Origin: Pseudobutyrivibrio ruminis CF1b
GTDB lineage: Bacteria; Bacillota; Clostridia; Lachnospirales; Lachnospiraceae
Reading direction: 5' to 3'
Length of the DNA stretch: 64,000 bases
Assembly (NCBI RefSeq): GCF_000424005.1
Contig: NZ_AUJB01000008.1
Span: 496,001 to 560,000 of the forward strand
The position numbers were made by a program, and so were the translations under genes. The notes below the pieces were generated by a model. That model had not been told where the DNA came from, made no database searches, and saw only the letters and a program-made list of their open reading frames with translations. Below are positions 30,779 through 39,676 of this stretch, piece by piece; position 1 is the stretch's first letter; every line of letters begins with the position of its first letter.

Positions 30779-33301
30779 ATGGCAGTAAATGTAAAAGTCC
30801 CCAGCGATTTAACCAGGATAAAAGAAAAGGTTGCTTTTGGACTAACAAAAAGGCAGGTGATTTGCTTTTCTCTTGCTGCGCTTATAGGTATTCCAACATT
30901 TTTCTTGATAAAGAAGATTGCTACAGATATAAGCGTTCCAACGTTTGCGATGATGGCGGTTATGATGCCGCTATTTTTTGTGGCTATGTTTGAGAAAAAT
31001 GGAGATACAGTAGAGCTGATTATGCAGCGAGCAATAGAGTTTAAGTTCAAGAAGAATCAGGAAACTGTTTTGTATGACAGAATGTATAGAAACGGGATAT
31101 GCCTTACAGATGGAGACCTATATACAAAAACAATAGAGTTCTCTGATATCAATTATAAGCTGGCATCCGATGAACAAAAAGAGATTATTATGGATCAGTG
31201 GAAGACATTCCTAAATTACTTTGATACTTCTGTAGAATTTGAAATCACCTTTGCTAACGTATATGCGAATGCGAAGGATTTGGAAGAAAAGCTGAAGGTA
31301 AAGACCACAGGAGATAAGCTGGATGAGCTCAGAAAAGAGTATTCTAAGATGCTCCTGCAAAACAAGGGGTGCCTGGATGATGTGCTTATAAAGAAGAGAT
31401 ATCTAACTTTTGGTATTAGAGCCGAGTCTGTAAAGGAAGCTAAAAGCAGACTGGCAAAGATTGAAGATAAGGTGATTGATAACTTTGAGCAGATGGGGGT
31501 AGGTGCAAAGATACTAGATGGAGAAAAACGAATAGCGATTCTTGCACAGATGAACCTAGAGAACAATTCTCTAGAAAAGAAGATTGATTATCCATCGAAG
31601 AGTATCTTTAAGAAACCAGAGTATTTTGGTCAGGTAAGTTGCTTTTCTTATGATGCTCCAGAGATTTCAGATCAGTTTATTGAGAATCTACTGAATTTGG
31701 ATTGTCAGCAGTTCATTAGCATTCATCTACAGTCTGTTAATCAGAATGAGGCTATTAGAGGCGTTAAAAGAAAGATAACAGATATTGATTCGAATAAGAT
31801 TGATGAACAGAAAAAGGCTGTTAAAGGTGGCTATGACATGGACTTGATTCCAAATGACCTTAATCTATTTGGAAAAGATGCCAGCTCAATGCTTTCTAAT
31901 CTGCAGAGTCAGAATGAGCGAATGTTCCACATGACGTTCCTGTTAATGACAACAGGTAAAACTAAGGAAAGTCTTAAGAACAATGTGAAACAGCAAAAGA
32001 GCATAGCTCAGCAGTTCAGCTGTGAGACCTATCCACTGGATTACAGGCAGGAGAAAGCACTTAAGAGCGTAATGCCGCTGGGCATTGATTTAATCAAAAA
32101 GTACAGGAAGGTAACTACTTCATCTGTAGCTATATTCATTCCATTTAGAATACCAGAGCTATTTAAGGAAGATGAGAATGATTTGTATTATGGTAGAAAT
32201 GCTCTTACAGGTGAGCTGATATTTGCTGATAGAAAGAAGAACAATAACCCTAATGGTATGTTCTTTGGAAAGCCAGGTTCAGGTAAGTCTCTTGCAGCTA
32301 AAAGAGAGATTGCTAACGTGGTGCTATCAAGTGATGATGACATCATTATCAGTGATCCGGAAAGAGAGTATACGCCACTGGTAGAACTGTTTGATGGGCA
32401 GGTAATTCACATCAGCCAAAAGTCTACTCAATATATTAACCCTATGGATATTAATGATAACTATGCTGATGGTGAGGATGCAGTATCACTTAAGGCAGAG
32501 TTCTTGTTATCTTTATGTGAGCTTATCCTTAATCAGCGCAATGGCTTGACGGGTATACAGAAGACCATCATAGATAGATGCATCAGAAATGTATATGCCA
32601 AGTACTATGAGAATCCAATACCAGAGCGTATGCCCCTATTAGAAGACCTCTATAAGGAGCTTATGGCCCAATCTGAGCCAGAGGCGATAGAGGTAGCAAC
32701 ATCATTAGAGCTTTATGTAAAAGGCTCTCTAAACGTCTTTAATCATCGTACCAATGTAAATATTAACAACAGAATAGTGTGCTATGACATCAAGGATTTA
32801 GGTAAGCAGCTTAAGAAGGTAGGTATGCTTATTGTTCATGATCAGGTATGGGGAAGAGTCACTATGAATCGTGACATAGGAAAGACCACCCGTTACTACA
32901 TGGATGAGTTCCATTTGCTTTTAAAGGATGAGCAGACAGCAGCCTATAGCGTAGAAATCTATAAGCGATTTAGAAAGTGGGGAGGTATCCCTACAGCCTT
33001 AACGCAGAATGTAAAAGATGTACTCTCCAGTCCAGAGATTAGTAATATCTTTGAAAACTGTGAGTTTGTCTACATGCTTAATCAGGGCTCTGAGGATAAG
33101 CAAATCCTGGCGGAAAGTCTTGGAATCAGTGAAGCTCAGCTTAAGTATGTAACCAATGCTCCTTCAGGTAGAGGATTGATGTTTTGTGGAAGTGTAGTTC
33201 TTCCATTTAAGGATAACTTCCCTAAGGACAATATGCTCTATCAGTATCTGACTACTAAGCCAGAGGAGCTTGCAGCCATTAAGCAGAGGGGAGGTATGTA
33301 A
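30779..33301 (+). CDS. PrgI fused to VirB4-like transfer ATPase
   Basis: 840 residues. Residues 1-85 look like PrgI, normally a separate gene: 'VPSDLTRIKEKVAFGLTKRQ' and two membrane helices ('VICFSLAALIGIPTFFLI', 'FAMMAVMMPLFFVAMFEKNG'). From about residue 100 ('YDRMYRNGICLTDGDLYTKT') to the end it is a CD1110-type VirB4 ATPase, with Walker A GKPGSGKSLAAKRE near residue 495, Walker B YYMDEFHLLL near residue 705, and 'TQNVKDVLSSPEISNIFEN'. The frame has no stop or start between the halves. It powers the mating channel. It overlaps the next gene by one base. Confidence 0.88.
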   Translation: MAVNVKVPSDLTRIKEKVAFGLTKRQVICFSLAALIGIPTFFLIKKIATDISVPTFAMMAVMMPLFFVAMFEKNGDTVELIMQRAIEFKFKKNQETVLYDRMYRNGICLTDGDLYTKTIEFSDINYKLASDEQKEIIMDQWKTFLNYFDTSVEFEITFANVYANAKDLEEKLKVKTTGDKLDELRKEYSKMLLQNKGCLDDVLIKKRYLTFGIRAESVKEAKSRLAKIEDKVIDNFEQMGVGAKILDGEKRIAILAQMNLENNSLEKKIDYPSKSIFKKPEYFGQVSCFSYDAPEISDQFIENLLNLDCQQFISIHLQSVNQNEAIRGVKRKITDIDSNKIDEQKKAVKGGYDMDLIPNDLNLFGKDASSMLSNLQSQNERMFHMTFLLMTTGKTKESLKNNVKQQKSIAQQFSCETYPLDYRQEKALKSVMPLGIDLIKKYRKVTTSSVAIFIPFRIPELFKEDENDLYYGRNALTGELIFADRKKNNNPNGMFFGKPGSGKSLAAKREIANVVLSSDDDIIISDPEREYTPLVELFDGQVIHISQKSTQYINPMDINDNYADGEDAVSLKAEFLLSLCELILNQRNGLTGIQKTIIDRCIRNVYAKYYENPIPERMPLLEDLYKELMAQSEPEAIEVATSLELYVKGSLNVFNHRTNVNINNRIVCYDIKDLGKQLKKVGMLIVHDQVWGRVTMNRDIGKTTRYYMDEFHLLLKDEQTAAYSVEIYKRFRKWGGIPTALTQNVKDVLSSPEISNIFENCEFVYMLNQGSEDKQILAESLGISEAQLKYVTNAPSGRGLMFCGSVVLPFKDNFPKDNMLYQYLTTKPEELAAIKQRGGM

Positions 33302-34629
33302 TGTATGCATACAATCAGGATGAAAACGTAGGTGGAGATGCGCTGGATTATGGCCTGTCTGCAGCAAGTGAGACTCATGAGCTAACAAAAAAGATGATTA
33401 GAAAGAGAATCAAGAGGGCTCAGATTCAAAAAGAACAGGCTAAAGCTGCAACAGAAGCTACTAAACAGTCATCTAAAGCAACTGCGGAGGTTTCAAAAAA
33501 AGCTGCTGAAGAAGCAGCGAAGATTGCAAAAGAATTGTTTGATGCAGCTCGTAAGGCTATCCAGACTATTATAGAGTTTTTGATAGAAAATCCAGTTGTG
33601 CTTGTAGCGATTATAGTTATTGTAGCGTTATTTCTTGTGTTTCAAGCTTTTAAAGTGGAAATACTTACAATGTTTGGCTCAATGAGTGAAACTACTGTTG
33701 CAGGAACCTACACAGCCTACGATGAAGATATCATTGGCGTAAACTCTGATTACAATAAGTTGGAGAAAGAGTTAAGGAAAACAATAAACAATACGGAAAC
33801 AGATTTTCCTGGATACGATGAATATGAATATCAGCTCGAAGAGATTGGTCATAATCCCTACGAGCTGATTTCTTATTTAACAGCTGTTTATGAGAACTTT
33901 ACTAGGCGCGGTATGAAGGAAGTAATAAAAGAGTTATTTAATTTACAGTACAACCTTTCATATAGTTCCAGAGAAGAGACCAGGTATAGGACTGTTACCA
34001 AGTATGGTATAGAGAATGGTGAAGTCTATTCCTACCAGGAAATAGAAAGTTATACAGTAAGCATTCTCACAGTAAAGCTTAATAACAGAGGGCTTGGAAA
34101 AGTAATCGAAGGAAAGCCACTAACAGAAGTTCAAAGAGCCAGATACAATGTGCTTCTAGAAACAAAAGGAAATAAGCCAGATTTATTTGAAGACCTATAT
34201 ACAGATGTAGAGATTCCAGAGGATTTAGAAGTTCCTCCAGAAGCTTTAACGGATCAGACTTTTGCGGCAATGATAGCAGAAGGAGAAAAGTACCTGGGGA
34301 GAGCCTACGTATGGGGAGGCAGTAGTCCAAGTACAGGATTTGATTGTAGTGGATTTGTATGTTGGGTATTAAATCATTCTGGCTGGAGTGTAGGAAGAAC
34401 AGATTGTAATGGTCTTAAAGCTAAATGCACTGTGGTTTCTGCAGAGGAAGCAAAGCCTGGAGATTTGATTTTCTTTAAAGGAACTCAAAGGAACAAAGCA
34501 GGAGCTACTCATGTAGGGATTTATTGTGGAGATGGAATAATGCTTCATTGCGGCAACCCAATTCAATACACATCTATTAATACCAACTACTATAAAAAAC
34601 ACTTTTTATGCTATGGCAGGCTGCCATAG
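33301..34629 (+). CDS. Conjugation protein with NlpC/P60 cell-wall hydrolase domain (VirB1/CD1108-like)
   Basis: 442 residues: a charged, coiled N terminus (about 30-90), one membrane helix (about 96-118, VVLVAIIVIVALFLVFQAF), a VirB8-like or unknown middle, and a C-terminal NlpC/P60 domain (about 320-442). The catalytic Cys is in 'FDCSGFVCW' near residue 345, the His in 'ATHVGIYCGDG'. It should cut peptide cross-links to let the mating channel pass the wall. It starts on the stop of the PrgI-VirB4 gene (ATGTAATG). Confidence 0.9.
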   Translation: MYAYNQDENVGGDALDYGLSAASETHELTKKMIRKRIKRAQIQKEQAKAATEATKQSSKATAEVSKKAAEEAAKIAKELFDAARKAIQTIIEFLIENPVVLVAIIVIVALFLVFQAFKVEILTMFGSMSETTVAGTYTAYDEDIIGVNSDYNKLEKELRKTINNTETDFPGYDEYEYQLEEIGHNPYELISYLTAVYENFTRRGMKEVIKELFNLQYNLSYSSREETRYRTVTKYGIENGEVYSYQEIESYTVSILTVKLNNRGLGKVIEGKPLTEVQRARYNVLLETKGNKPDLFEDLYTDVEIPEDLEVPPEALTDQTFAAMIAEGEKYLGRAYVWGGSSPSTGFDCSGFVCWVLNHSGWSVGRTDCNGLKAKCTVVSAEEAKPGDLIFFKGTQRNKAGATHVGIYCGDGIMLHCGNPIQYTSINTNYYKKHFLCYGRLP

Positions 34630-34643
34630 GTGAAGGAGGATTT

Positions 34644-34922
34644 ATGTTTGAAAGACTGGACAAAGTCAGAAGTGATTTAAAACGTGCTCAGGCAAAAAGG
34701 GATGAGTGGGATAACAAGGTAAAAGCTCTTCAGAAGAAATGTGCTGAGTTAGAAAAGACCTGTATTCATGAAATGATGGTTGCAGCAGATTTAACACCTG
34801 AACAGTTAGCAAATCTCATTGCTTATTCAAAAGATAATTTACCAGGCAATAAGCCGATAGAAGAAATCGCAAATACGAATATATCAAAGGAGGAAGATTT
34901 TGATGAAGAGGATGAAAACTAA
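34644..34922 (+). CDS. DUF4315-family protein
   Basis: 92 residues from the ATG at 34644 after GAAGGAGG. A coiled coil ('FERLDKVRSDLKRAQAKRDE', 'KVKALQKKCAELEKTC') and 'MVAADLTPEQLANLIAYSKD' match DUF4315 proteins of clostridial transfer clusters, function unknown. The stop overlaps the next gene by 20 bases. Confidence 0.83.
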   Translation: MFERLDKVRSDLKRAQAKRDEWDNKVKALQKKCAELEKTCIHEMMVAADLTPEQLANLIAYSKDNLPGNKPIEEIANTNISKEEDFDEEDEN

Positions 34923-35583
34923 GCTGATGATGCTTACAATGATTGGAATGCTTGCAGCAGCATCTGTTCCAATAAGTGCGAACGCACAAGTACCAGATAA
35001 TGTAGATATGTCTGTAATAGATGAAGATGAATCTACAGAGGACGAGACACAGGCAATTGAGGAGATGGGGCCACTTACTCCAGATGGAAACCTATCGATT
35101 GTTGATGACTATGGAGCTACAGAGCAATCTGGAAAGCAGTTCATTACAGTTACAACAAAGGATGGAAATATCTTTTATATCATCATAGATAGAGACGATA
35201 ATGGGGAGAACACTGTTCACTTCCTTAATCTTGTTGATGAGCAGGATTTGATGGCTTTATTAGATGATGATGAGAAGAAGGAATTAGAAAAAGCCAAGGA
35301 AGCTGCTGAAGCTGCAAAGGTAGATACAACAAAGACCGATACAACGGATTCTGAACAAGATGATAATCAGCCAGTAAAAACAGAGAAAAAATCTGGTAAA
35401 AGTAATGTTTTGGTTGTTTGCATCTTGATAGGAATGGCTGGTGTAGGCGGTCTTTATTTTTATAGCAACAAAGGTAGCTTTATTAAGAAAAAGAAAGGCC
35501 CAATCATAGATGACGATGAGGAATATATTGAGATTCCTTCAGAATCTGAAGACAAAGATTATGAGGATGTGCCTGTAGAATAG
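34903..35583 (+). CDS. DUF4366-family protein (CD1107-like), surface-exposed
   Basis: 226 residues from the ATG at 34903; the TTG three bases before it is possible. A signal peptide (KLMMLTMIGMLAAASVPISA) is followed by an acidic linker, a conserved core 'QFITVTTKDGNIFYIIIDRD' and 'NTVHFLNLVDEQDLMALLDD', then one membrane helix near 160-178 ('NVLVVCILIGMAGVGGLYFY') and a cytoplasmic acidic tail. It fits DUF4366 in transfer clusters, usually next to DUF4315 as here. Its role in mating is unproved. Confidence 0.85.
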   Translation: MKRMKTKLMMLTMIGMLAAASVPISANAQVPDNVDMSVIDEDESTEDETQAIEEMGPLTPDGNLSIVDDYGATEQSGKQFITVTTKDGNIFYIIIDRDDNGENTVHFLNLVDEQDLMALLDDDEKKELEKAKEAAEAAKVDTTKTDTTDSEQDDNQPVKTEKKSGKSNVLVVCILIGMAGVGGLYFYSNKGSFIKKKKGPIIDDDEEYIEIPSESEDKDYEDVPVE

Positions 35584-35593
35584 GAGGAAGCCT

Positions 35594-35896
35594 ATGGATG
35601 GATTAGACATTGCAAATGAAAGACTTTCAAAGGAAGAGGAACTTACTGATGTAGAGGAAAACATTTTGCAGCAGCATACAATCTTTTCAAAAAAGAATTA
35701 TTTGAAGTCTGCAGAAGATGCTGTTGAAGGGAATGACAATAACTTTGATGGCATCATAAATAATCTTCCAGAGGATAGTCCAACAGAAGTGACTTATAAA
35801 AAGGCAAAGGAGTTTGAAGAGAAAAGGCAGAGTGCCTGGGAGGCTGAAAGAATTGCAAAGACGCAGAAATCGCATCACTGTGAGACTTACAGATGA
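35594..35896 (+). CDS. Unknown acidic protein before MobC
   Basis: A 100-residue hydrophilic protein with GGAGG before the ATG. No family recognised. Its last 14 codons overlap the start of mobC in another frame. It may be an accessory relaxosome protein; or the C-terminal part could once have joined mobC through a frameshift. Confidence 0.6.
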   Translation: MDGLDIANERLSKEEELTDVEENILQQHTIFSKKNYLKSAEDAVEGNDNNFDGIINNLPEDSPTEVTYKKAKEFEEKRQSAWEAERIAKTQKSHHCETYR

Positions 35897-36185
35897 TGAG
35901 CTGCAAAGAATGAAGTTTAAGATGGACGAGCTGGAAATAACTAGCATGAGTGCTTACATGAGAAAAATGATTCTTGATGGCTATTGTGTAAAGATTGATA
36001 CCAAGGATTTGAATGAAATGGTCTATCTGCTTCGAATGTGCTCTAACAATTTGAATCAGTATGCTAAGAAAGCAAATGGTCTTGGCGTTGTATATGCAAG
36101 TGACATAAAAGACTTGCAGAAACGACTTGATAATATTTGGGAAGGCACAAGAAACATTATGCAGAAATTTGCAGCAATAGAATAA
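35853..36185 (+). CDS. MobC-like relaxosome protein
   Basis: About 110 residues. A ribbon-helix-helix N terminus ('RITVRLTDDELQRMKFKMDE', 'ITSMSAYMRKMILDG') and the MobC signature 'LLRMCSNNLNQYAKKANG' are clear. It helps the relaxase nick oriT. There is no ATG before the conserved part. I chose TTG at 35853 because GGGAGG (35838-35843) lies nine bases before it; a TTG at 35814 is the other option. It overlaps the previous gene out of frame. Confidence 0.85.
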   Translation: MQRRRNRITVRLTDDELQRMKFKMDELEITSMSAYMRKMILDGYCVKIDTKDLNEMVYLLRMCSNNLNQYAKKANGLGVVYASDIKDLQKRLDNIWEGTRNIMQKFAAIE

Positions 36186-36257
36186 GTCGTATCCTTGTTA
36201 TTTCTTTTTTTATTAAATAGACTAGTAAAAAAGATAACACATGGGAGGTTAAGATTT

Positions 36258-36542
36258 ATGTTTGTAATGAGAGCATTATTAAAAATAGCATTGTTTCCAC
36301 TAGTTGTTTTGCTTACAATGGGTTCAGTTTTGGCAAAGCTTTCTATAGAAATTGGAGCCAGAGTAGGTGCTATAATTATCAATGTTTTTCTTGTGATAGG
36401 CATCATTAATCTCATAGGTCACGATGTTGCTCTTGCAGCAATAAGCGGAGTAATCATTGGACTTGTTCTACTTGCAATATTCTTTGCAGCAAATGTACAG
36501 TTGTTGTTTGATTCACTTAGGGATTCTCTAAGGCGAATCTAA
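36258..36542 (+). CDS. Small membrane protein, CD1845-like
   Basis: 94 residues from the ATG at 36258 after GGGAGG. Two to three hydrophobic helices: 'LLKIALFPLVVLLTMGSVLA', 'GAIIINVFLVIGIINLIG', 'ISGVIIGLVLLAIFFAANVQ'. It resembles the CD1845 proteins found between mobC and the relaxase gene in these elements. Function unknown. Confidence 0.65.
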   Translation: MFVMRALLKIALFPLVVLLTMGSVLAKLSIEIGARVGAIIINVFLVIGIINLIGHDVALAAISGVIIGLVLLAIFFAANVQLLFDSLRDSLRRI

Positions 36543-36559
36543 AAATAAAAAATCAATGG

Positions 36560-36595
36560 AGCGATCTTTTCCGATTTGGAGAAGGTCGCTTTTTT
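36560..36595 (+). terminator. Terminator before the relaxase gene
   Basis: AGCGATCTTTTCC (36560-36572) and GGAGAAGGTCGCT (36578-36590) pair at 13 positions with two G-T, loop GATTT, followed by TTTTTG. The hairpin lies 18 bases before the relaxase start, so it may also modulate relaxase expression. Confidence 0.65.
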
Positions 36596-36612
36596 GATAG
36601 AAAGGAAAATCT

Positions 36613-37779
36613 ATGGCGGCTACAAGACTAATGCCTTTGCATGTAACAAAGGGCAAAGATTTGGCTAAGTGCTTACAGGAAAGAATGGACTACACGGAAA
36701 ACGAGCTGAAGACAGAACAAAAGAAATACGTCACAACCTATGGTTGTGATATTGAAACTGCAAACGAGGAGTTCATGCTTGCACACAAACTATACCACGA
36801 CAGAGTTCGCTCAGTTCGTAAAGACGAAGTTATTGCTTATCAGATAAGACAGTCATTTAAGCCAGGGGAGATAACTCCAGAAAAAGCAAATGAGATTGGT
36901 TACGAGCTGGCCATGAGATTTACCAAAGGTAAGCACGCATTTACGGTTTGCACTCATACGGATAAGGCGCATATTCATAATCATATAATATTCAATTCTA
37001 TAGCTTTGGATGGGAAGAGAAAATTCCGAGACTTCCGTCATAGTGGAATGACAGTCGGGAGAATTTCAGATATTCTCTGTTCTGAAAATGGGCTTTCTAT
37101 TATAAATCCAGCACCTCGTAGTGAAAGGAAAAACCGAGGAAAGTATTATCGAGAAAATAACAGCAAAAGGCTGGAATTTATCAAGGATGTTGAAAACAAA
37201 GTTCTTGAAGGAAAAGGCAAAGGTTATATCAACTGGGCAAAGAAGTTTAATGCAAAACAGGTTGCTAAAACATTACTTTTTCTGCAGGAACATGAGATTG
37301 AATCTTATGAGCAATTGAAAGAAATAACAGATGAACGCTGCGGAAGAATGCAGGAATTGCAAGATTCAATGAAAAAGAAAGAATTGCGTTTGCAGAAAAT
37401 CAAAAAATTGCAGAAGACAATTGTTGATTATGCAAAAACTAGAGAGGTGTTTGTCGCTTATAAGAAGAGCGGATATAGCAAGAAGTTCTGGGAAGAACAC
37501 GAAGCTGATCTTCTGATTTATAAAGCAGCTGAGGATGTATATAAATCTCTTCCAAAGGGAACCAAGCTGGATATGAAAAAACTCAGAAAAGAATATGGAG
37601 AAATCTGTGCTGAGCGAAAAAAGGAGTTCCTAGAGTACGCTGAAATTAAGAAAAACATGAATCAGTATCTGATTGCTAGAAAGAATTTGGAAATGTTGTA
37701 CCAGCAGGAAGAAGAGAAAAATGAAAAAGAGGGTCGACGCAGTCGTACCCGAAACTCTCATTCGCAGAATGAGTTGTAA
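36613..37779 (+). CDS. Relaxase (MobA/VirD2-like mobilisation nuclease)
   Basis: 388 residues. The N-terminal relaxase domain has 'HVTKGKDLAKCLQERMDYT', and the metal-binding HUH motif HTDKAHIHNHIIFNS near residues 114-128. From about 180 the protein is a charged coiled coil ('MKKKELRLQKIKKLQKTIVD'), which is shorter than in many MobP relaxases. It nicks oriT, binds the 5' end and is pumped with the strand. It follows mobC and is followed by inverted repeats. Confidence 0.92.
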   Translation: MAATRLMPLHVTKGKDLAKCLQERMDYTENELKTEQKKYVTTYGCDIETANEEFMLAHKLYHDRVRSVRKDEVIAYQIRQSFKPGEITPEKANEIGYELAMRFTKGKHAFTVCTHTDKAHIHNHIIFNSIALDGKRKFRDFRHSGMTVGRISDILCSENGLSIINPAPRSERKNRGKYYRENNSKRLEFIKDVENKVLEGKGKGYINWAKKFNAKQVAKTLLFLQEHEIESYEQLKEITDERCGRMQELQDSMKKKELRLQKIKKLQKTIVDYAKTREVFVAYKKSGYSKKFWEEHEADLLIYKAAEDVYKSLPKGTKLDMKKLRKEYGEICAERKKEFLEYAEIKKNMNQYLIARKNLEMLYQQEEEKNEKEGRRSRTRNSHSQNEL

Positions 37780-37846
37780 AAGCCGCAAAAAGCATTTGTC
37801 GGACAAATGCCCTGCTTGCCACGCGAAAATATTGGCCCTGGGCCAA
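37757..37846. repeat. Cluster of three inverted repeats, candidate oriT
   Basis: CTCATTC/GAATGAG (37757-37763/37767-37773), GCATTTGTC/GACAAATGC (37792-37800/37802-37810), and the near-perfect palindrome TTGGCCC/GGGCCAA (37832-37846) lie within 90 bases at the relaxase end. Location and density suggest oriT. The middle hairpin could also be a terminator, but has no T run. Confidence 0.4.
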
Positions 37847-37880
37847 CACTAGAATGAAAAACTTAAGGAGGATTTAAAAC

Positions 37881-38177
37881 ATGAAAATTAACGTAAAAAC
37901 AAATAAGCTTGAGGCATCAACTAACAACGTCAGAGGTCTTTGCTCTGTCACATTTGGAGATAGTTTCGTTGTGAAGAATATCACAGTTGTAGAAAGTAAG
38001 AAGGGTGAGTTGTTTGTATCAATGCCTTGCTTTAAATCTAAGAATGTGGATGAAGAAGGAAACCCTATTTTTAAGGATATCGCATTTCCGATTACAAAGG
38101 AATTCAGAGAGGAGCTTTACAAACAGGTGTTAGCTTCTTATGAATCAGGTGAATCAAAGGAGTTTGAATGGAAGTAA
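37881..38177 (+). CDS. SpoVG-like protein
   Basis: 98 residues. 'LCSVTFGDSFVVKNITVVES' and 'ELFVSMPCFKSKNVDEEGNP' match SpoVG, a small nucleic-acid-binding protein that also occurs in conjugative elements. It has a TAAGGAGG site and overlaps the ArdC-like gene by ten bases, so the two are coupled. Role in the element unknown. Confidence 0.85.
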   Translation: MKINVKTNKLEASTNNVRGLCSVTFGDSFVVKNITVVESKKGELFVSMPCFKSKNVDEEGNPIFKDIAFPITKEFREELYKQVLASYESGESKEFEWK

Positions 38178-39385
38178 AGGAGATCACGGAGAAGCTTGAG
38201 GAAGGCCTTCGTGATCTTTTTAATTCCGAAAAATACAAAACCTATCTTACTACCATGTCAAAGTTTCATAACTACAGCTTCAATAACACTTTGCTAATAG
38301 CAATGCAGCGTCCAGATGCAAGTCTGGTTGCTGGCTATGGAGCATGGCAGAAGAATTTTGATCGTCATGTAAAGAAAGGTGCTAAGGGGATCAAGATTAT
38401 CTCCCCTGTGAAAATCAAAGTTGAAGTAGATGATGATAAAGCAGAAAAGGAAGGTGCAAAGAAAACTGTTGAAGTGACAAAGTTTAAAGTATCCACAGTA
38501 TTTGATGTGTCTGATACCGAAGGAAAAGAATTGCCAAGCCTTGGAGTGAATCAGTTGTCAGGGCAGGTAGAAAAGTTTCATCAGCTTACAAAGGCTTTAG
38601 AGAAAATCTCAAAAGTACCAATTGAGTATAGAGACATCCAGGGAGAAGCCAAGGGATTCTATTCCAATAGGGACAATAAGATTGTGGTTCAAAAGAATAT
38701 GACTCAGGTACAGACTCTCAAAACGCTGACTCATGAATTAGCTCATTCCATGCTTCATAGTAAAGTTGCTGAAAATGAAGGAGCAAACAAAGATAGAAGA
38801 ACAAAAGAGGTGGAAGCGGAATCTGTAGCTTTTACAGTTTGCCAGCATTTTGGAGTAGATACTTCTGATTATTCCTTTGGATACATCGCAGGCTGGAGCT
38901 CGGGTAAGGAAATGGAAGAACTGAAATCTTCCATGCAGATCATCAGACGTACAGCAAATGAAATCATAAATGGAGTGACTACAGAACTTTTAAAAGAAGA
39001 AAATGCCAAGGAATTTGAAACTTCAAATGATGAGGTGGCTTTCAAAATTGGAAATGAATATCTGTCGGTTCAGACTACTGATGAAGGCTATGATTACACA
39101 ATCTATGACGAAAACCTTCGAGTGAAAGATGGCGGTGTGATAGATAGACCGAATGATTCTATTGCTATTGTCACAGCTGAAATCGTTGCAAGTGAAATGA
39201 TGGATACTTCTAGTGGAGTTAAGAAAATTGATTTTGATAAGCTTCAGGAAGATGCTGCATACAAAGCTGCCTACGATATCGAAAATATGGTAGCCGATAA
39301 AAAGCCATCAGTGCTAGAACAGCTGAAAGATAAATTCTCAGTGAAGAGTCATTTCGAAAAGAGGCCTGATGATGTGAGCCTGTAG
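38168..39385 (+). CDS. ArdC-like protein with ssDNA-binding and metalloprotease domains
   Basis: 405 residues. The N terminus has the ArdC/DUF1738 pattern 'FHNYSFNNTLLIAMQRPDAS' and 'GYGAWQKNFDRHVKKGAKGI'. A zinc-protease-like motif LTHELAHSMLHS lies near residues 188-200. 'TKEVEAESVAFTVCQHFGVD' and 'YIAGWSSGKEMEELKSS' follow, as in LtrC/ArdC of clostridial elements. A C-terminal domain (about 290-370) binds an unknown partner. ArdC proteins protect incoming single-stranded DNA from restriction. The neighbouring defence cargo makes this function relevant. Confidence 0.87.
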   Translation: MEVKEITEKLEEGLRDLFNSEKYKTYLTTMSKFHNYSFNNTLLIAMQRPDASLVAGYGAWQKNFDRHVKKGAKGIKIISPVKIKVEVDDDKAEKEGAKKTVEVTKFKVSTVFDVSDTEGKELPSLGVNQLSGQVEKFHQLTKALEKISKVPIEYRDIQGEAKGFYSNRDNKIVVQKNMTQVQTLKTLTHELAHSMLHSKVAENEGANKDRRTKEVEAESVAFTVCQHFGVDTSDYSFGYIAGWSSGKEMEELKSSMQIIRRTANEIINGVTTELLKEENAKEFETSNDEVAFKIGNEYLSVQTTDEGYDYTIYDENLRVKDGGVIDRPNDSIAIVTAEIVASEMMDTSSGVKKIDFDKLQEDAAYKAAYDIENMVADKKPSVLEQLKDKFSVKSHFEKRPDDVSL

Positions 39386-39395
39386 GAGGTCGATT

Positions 39396-39578
39396 ATGGA
39401 AAAATACTATATTGAACTTTATGATGGCAAGAAACGAGTAGGAAAGGAAAAGCTTGAAGTTGAGGATTACGATGAAGTTCTCAAAAGAGTTGCGGAGCTA
39501 ATGGATACGCCTTATAGGATTGAGATTTTTGATGCTACAGCGTATAAGAATAGGCATAGGGAAGATATGGTTCTGTGA
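39396..39578 (+). CDS. Small unknown protein, 60 residues
   Basis: Sequence starts MEKYYIELYDGKKRVGKEKL; a small alpha-beta protein of unknown function, with AGGAGG before its ATG, 10 bases after the ArdC-like gene. Confidence 0.6.
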   Translation: MEKYYIELYDGKKRVGKEKLEVEDYDEVLKRVAELMDTPYRIEIFDATAYKNRHREDMVL

Positions 39579-39597
39579 GGAGGATACTCGATGATGA

Positions 39598-39632
39598 CAA
39601 AAGGCAATGGCAAATACTGTCATTGCCTTTTG
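39598..39632 (+). terminator. Hairpin before the CHC2 gene
   Basis: CAAAAGGCAATG (39598-39609) and CATTGCCTTTTG (39621-39632) form a perfect 12-bp stem with an 11-base loop. The end of the second arm gives a short T run. Probably a terminator. Confidence 0.6.
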
Positions 39633-39676
39633 TTAATATGTTGCAAATTGTTTAAAACAAGGAGTAATAAGTATTT

